From Roseibium alexandrii DFL-11 (GTDB lineage Bacteria; Pseudomonadota; Alphaproteobacteria; Rhizobiales; Stappiaceae), in NCBI RefSeq assembly GCF_000158095.2, contig NZ_CM011002.1, forward strand, positions 4,997,703 to 5,061,702: a stretch of DNA of 64,000 bases, read 5' to 3'. Numbering within the stretch: the stretch's first letter is position 1; each line of letters begins with the position of its first letter. Positions 62,299 to 64,000 of the stretch are shown here, in pieces. The notes below the pieces were generated by a model. It made no database searches and was not told where the DNA came from. It saw only the letters and a program-made list of their open reading frames with translations. Position numbers and translations under genes: made by a program.

Positions 62299-63324
62299 GT
62301 GAGGCCAACTGTACATGACATCGCCCGGGAGGCAGGTGTCAGCTTGTCAACCGTCGATCGCGTGCTGAACGGCCGGACTGATGTTCGCCCAAAGAACGTC
62401 GAGCGTGTGCAGGAGGCTGTCCGGAAGCTGGGCTATATCCGGGACACCAATGCAGCCAATCTTGCAAAGAAGCGGCGCTACAAATTCATGTTTGTTCTGC
62501 CGCAGGGGCCAAATCATTTTGTGGACACTGTTGGCGAGGCGATCCGTGAGGCGGCCGATGCACAGGTTACGGATCGGGCAGATGTCGAAATCGCATATGT
62601 AAATGTCTCGGATCCGCACGCGGTTGCCAAGAAACTCACGATGCTGGATCTCGACCTGCTCGACGGTGTGGCTTTGATGGTGCCCGAGACGCCTCAGGTC
62701 AGGGATGCAATTGCGCATATCAAGGATGCCGGTGTCCACGTCGTTGCCTTTGTATCCGACTTGCCAAATTCGAGATCGGATCATTTCATTGGGACCGACA
62801 ACTTCTCTGCCGGCCAGACCGCCGGGGCTTTGATTGGCAAGTTCTTGCGTAAGGAGTGCGGCTCGGTTCTTGTGACAGCAAACTCCATGGTTGCGCGGGA
62901 CAGCATTGAACGGCGGCATGGGTTCGATGAAATTCTCTTGAGTGAATTCACGAATCTGAAGGCCTTGCCGACCATCGAGTTTTATGATGATCCCGACCGG
63001 ATTGCCGACACATTGTCACGCGCCCTTTCGGCCTATCCGGATCTCAAGGCCATTTATTCAATGGGCTCCGGGAATGCCGCAATGCTTGACGCGCTGCGGC
63101 CTTTTGCGGAAGAGTGTGACTTGGTGGTTGTTGCGCATGATTTGACGCCGGTAACGCGGCAGGCGCTCCTGGATCGGGAGGTCGATGCTGTCATCGTGCA
63201 AAACGTTGGGCATTTGGCGCGCAGCGCACTTCGCGTGCTTAGGGCCAAATGCGACGGCGCAAACATCTATGAGGCGCAGGAGCAGATCCGGATTGAGATC
63301 ATCCTGCGCCAGAATCTCTATTGA
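62299..63324 (+). CDS. LacI-family transcriptional regulator
   Basis: Translation starts at GTG 62299 after GGGGGAG. The 341-residue protein has the helix-turn-helix TVHDIAREAGVSLSTVDRVL and a type-1 periplasmic-binding effector domain (NHFVDTVGEAIREAADAQVT, GTDNFSAGQTAGALIGKFLR, YSMGSGNAAMLDAL). The DRVLNGR variant and length fit the branch near sugar/inositol regulators. It lies directly before a sugar-binding protein gene, with a CG-centred palindrome between, so it probably controls that importer. Confidence 0.9.
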   Translation: MRPTVHDIAREAGVSLSTVDRVLNGRTDVRPKNVERVQEAVRKLGYIRDTNAANLAKKRRYKFMFVLPQGPNHFVDTVGEAIREAADAQVTDRADVEIAYVNVSDPHAVAKKLTMLDLDLLDGVALMVPETPQVRDAIAHIKDAGVHVVAFVSDLPNSRSDHFIGTDNFSAGQTAGALIGKFLRKECGSVLVTANSMVARDSIERRHGFDEILLSEFTNLKALPTIEFYDDPDRIADTLSRALSAYPDLKAIYSMGSGNAAMLDALRPFAEECDLVVVAHDLTPVTRQALLDREVDAVIVQNVGHLARSALRVLRAKCDGANIYEAQEQIRIEIILRQNLY

Positions 63325-63447
63325 AATCTGCCTATAGGTTGTTCGAGAAGTCCGTCCCGGTATTTGGGGCCGGCATTGGGTGTGGTTTGCTCGAGATCTC
63401 TAGTGATCAGCAAAAAAGAAAGACGTATGTCAAAATTTTGATTGACG

Positions 63448-63463
63448 TGACATACGTACGTCA
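63448..63463. promoter_or_regulatory. Candidate LacI operator TGACATACGTACGTCA
   Basis: This 16-base near-palindrome (seven of eight pairs match) has the central CG typical of LacI sites. It overlaps a wider repeat, ATTGACGT and ACGTCAAT, at 63441-63448 and 63458-63465. A partial inverted copy (ACGTATGTCA) lies at 63423-63432. It is 80 bases before the binding-protein start. Confidence 0.6.
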
Positions 63464-63542
63464 ATAACGTGCTCGTGCACTTGGAGGAGTGCGGCTGCCG
63501 GGCTAGAGCGCGGCGCGTGACCATTTCGGGAGGAAATCAGCG

Positions 63543-64000
63543 ATGAAAACTGCGAAACTTCTCGCGGCAACCGCTCTTGTGGCGGCAAGCGGAGTACTGG
63601 CGCCTCAGGCACAAGCCGATGAGCTGACGCTATGTTGGGCCGCATGGGATCCGGCAAACGCTCTTGTCGAGCTTTCCAAGGAATTCGAGGCTCAATCCGG
63701 CCATACGATGAAATTTGAGTTTGTGCCGTGGCCAAACTTCGCCGATCGCATGCTCAATGAGCTGAATTCCGGCGGCAAGTTGTGCGATCTATTGATTGGC
63801 GACAGTCAATGGATCGGCGGCGGCGCGGAAAACGGCCATTACGTCAAACTGAATGACTTCTTTGACAAGGAAGGCATCAGCATGGACGATTTTGCTCCGG
63901 CAACCGTCTATGCCTATTCGACCTGGCCGAAAGGAACACCGAACTATTACGCCCTGCCAGCGATGGGCGATGCCAACGGCTGGTTCTATCGAAAGGACTG
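63543..64000 (+). CDS. Sugar ABC transporter substrate-binding protein, 3' end outside window
   Basis: From ATG 63543 (GGGAGGAAA upstream) the frame stays open to the window edge, 152 codons. Residues 1 to about 26 are a signal peptide (AKLLAATALVAASGVLAPQ, cleavage after AQA). The mature part is an SBP_bac_1 fold (DELTLCWAAWDPANALVELS, FEFVPWPNFADRMLNEL and DLLIGDSQWIGG). It follows a LacI regulator and probably begins a sugar importer operon that continues to the right. The sugar is unknown. Confidence 0.85.
   Translation, partial: MKTAKLLAATALVAASGVLAPQAQADELTLCWAAWDPANALVELSKEFEAQSGHTMKFEFVPWPNFADRMLNELNSGGKLCDLLIGDSQWIGGGAENGHYVKLNDFFDKEGISMDDFAPATVYAYSTWPKGTPNYYALPAMGDANGWFYRKD

Noticed and set aside
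1..64000. CRISPR arrays, tRNA or rRNA genes, prophage modules
   Set aside because: No regular short-spaced repeats, cloverleaf-type sequences, rRNA cores or phage structural genes were recognised in either strand.

Overview
The window reads as chromosomal DNA from a metabolically versatile marine or soil alphaproteobacterium. The closest feel is Roseobacter/Stappiaceae-like (Roseibium/Labrenzia type) or rhizobial. The reasons are dense catabolic operons each paired with its own importer, a TRAP, a tripartite tricarboxylate (Tct) and five ABC systems, a Bradyrhizobium-type D-tartrate dehydratase, and moderately GC-rich coding DNA. The genus is an inference. No rRNA, tRNA or CRISPR array was recognised.

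Layout. (1) 1-8774: a TRAP transporter operon running leftward into an acid-sugar pathway (LsrG-like ABM protein, metallo-beta-lactamase lactonase, OtnK-type kinase, OtnC-type decarboxylase, isopropylmalate-dehydrogenase-like enzyme), divergent from a Gfo/Idh/MocA dehydrogenase and a GntR regulator. (2) 8879-14623: a GcvA-like LysR regulator divergent from a five-gene operon with a two-component flavin monooxygenase (luciferase-like oxygenase plus flavin reductase), an alpha/beta hydrolase, an aldehyde dehydrogenase and a DUF1185 protein. Its substrate is unknown. (3) 14679-27829: an inositol regulon (iolG, class II aldolase, iolB, iolC, iolD leftward; two Gfo/Idh/MocA genes and iolE rightward) with a LacI regulator and a sugar ABC transporter. 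Two copies of one palindrome, TTTGCAACCGGTTGCAAA, lie in the two divergent promoter regions. (4) 28407-34886: an oligopeptide-type ABC operon. (5) 35096-38351: a gene graveyard with an internally deleted lipoprotein hydrolase, an IclR C-terminal fragment and a decayed IS91-family element with its tyrosine recombinase. (6) 38621-45143: a betaine/taurine-type ABC importer, a hydrolase, a cysteate sulfo-lyase/D-cysteine desulfhydrase-family enzyme and a divergent LysR. (7) 45354-51751: aldo/keto reductase, D-tartrate dehydratase, 2-hydroxyacid dehydrogenase and a Tct importer with a TctA-TctB fusion. (8) 52234-59845: a hydantoinase-type amidohydrolase, a GntR regulator, a PotABCD-like importer and a hydantoin-racemase-like protein. 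(9) 60313-64000: a hypothetical gene, an IS3-family element, a LacI regulator and the start of a sugar-binding protein gene.

Most modules follow one plan: local regulator, importer, catabolic enzymes. All six complete solute-binding-protein genes are followed by a stem-loop before the next operon gene. The most unusual DNA structure is an 81-bp nearly perfect inverted repeat with a 3-base loop at 23611-23775. It joins two convergent genes and supplies the last 24 codons of the inositol-cluster LacI regulator.
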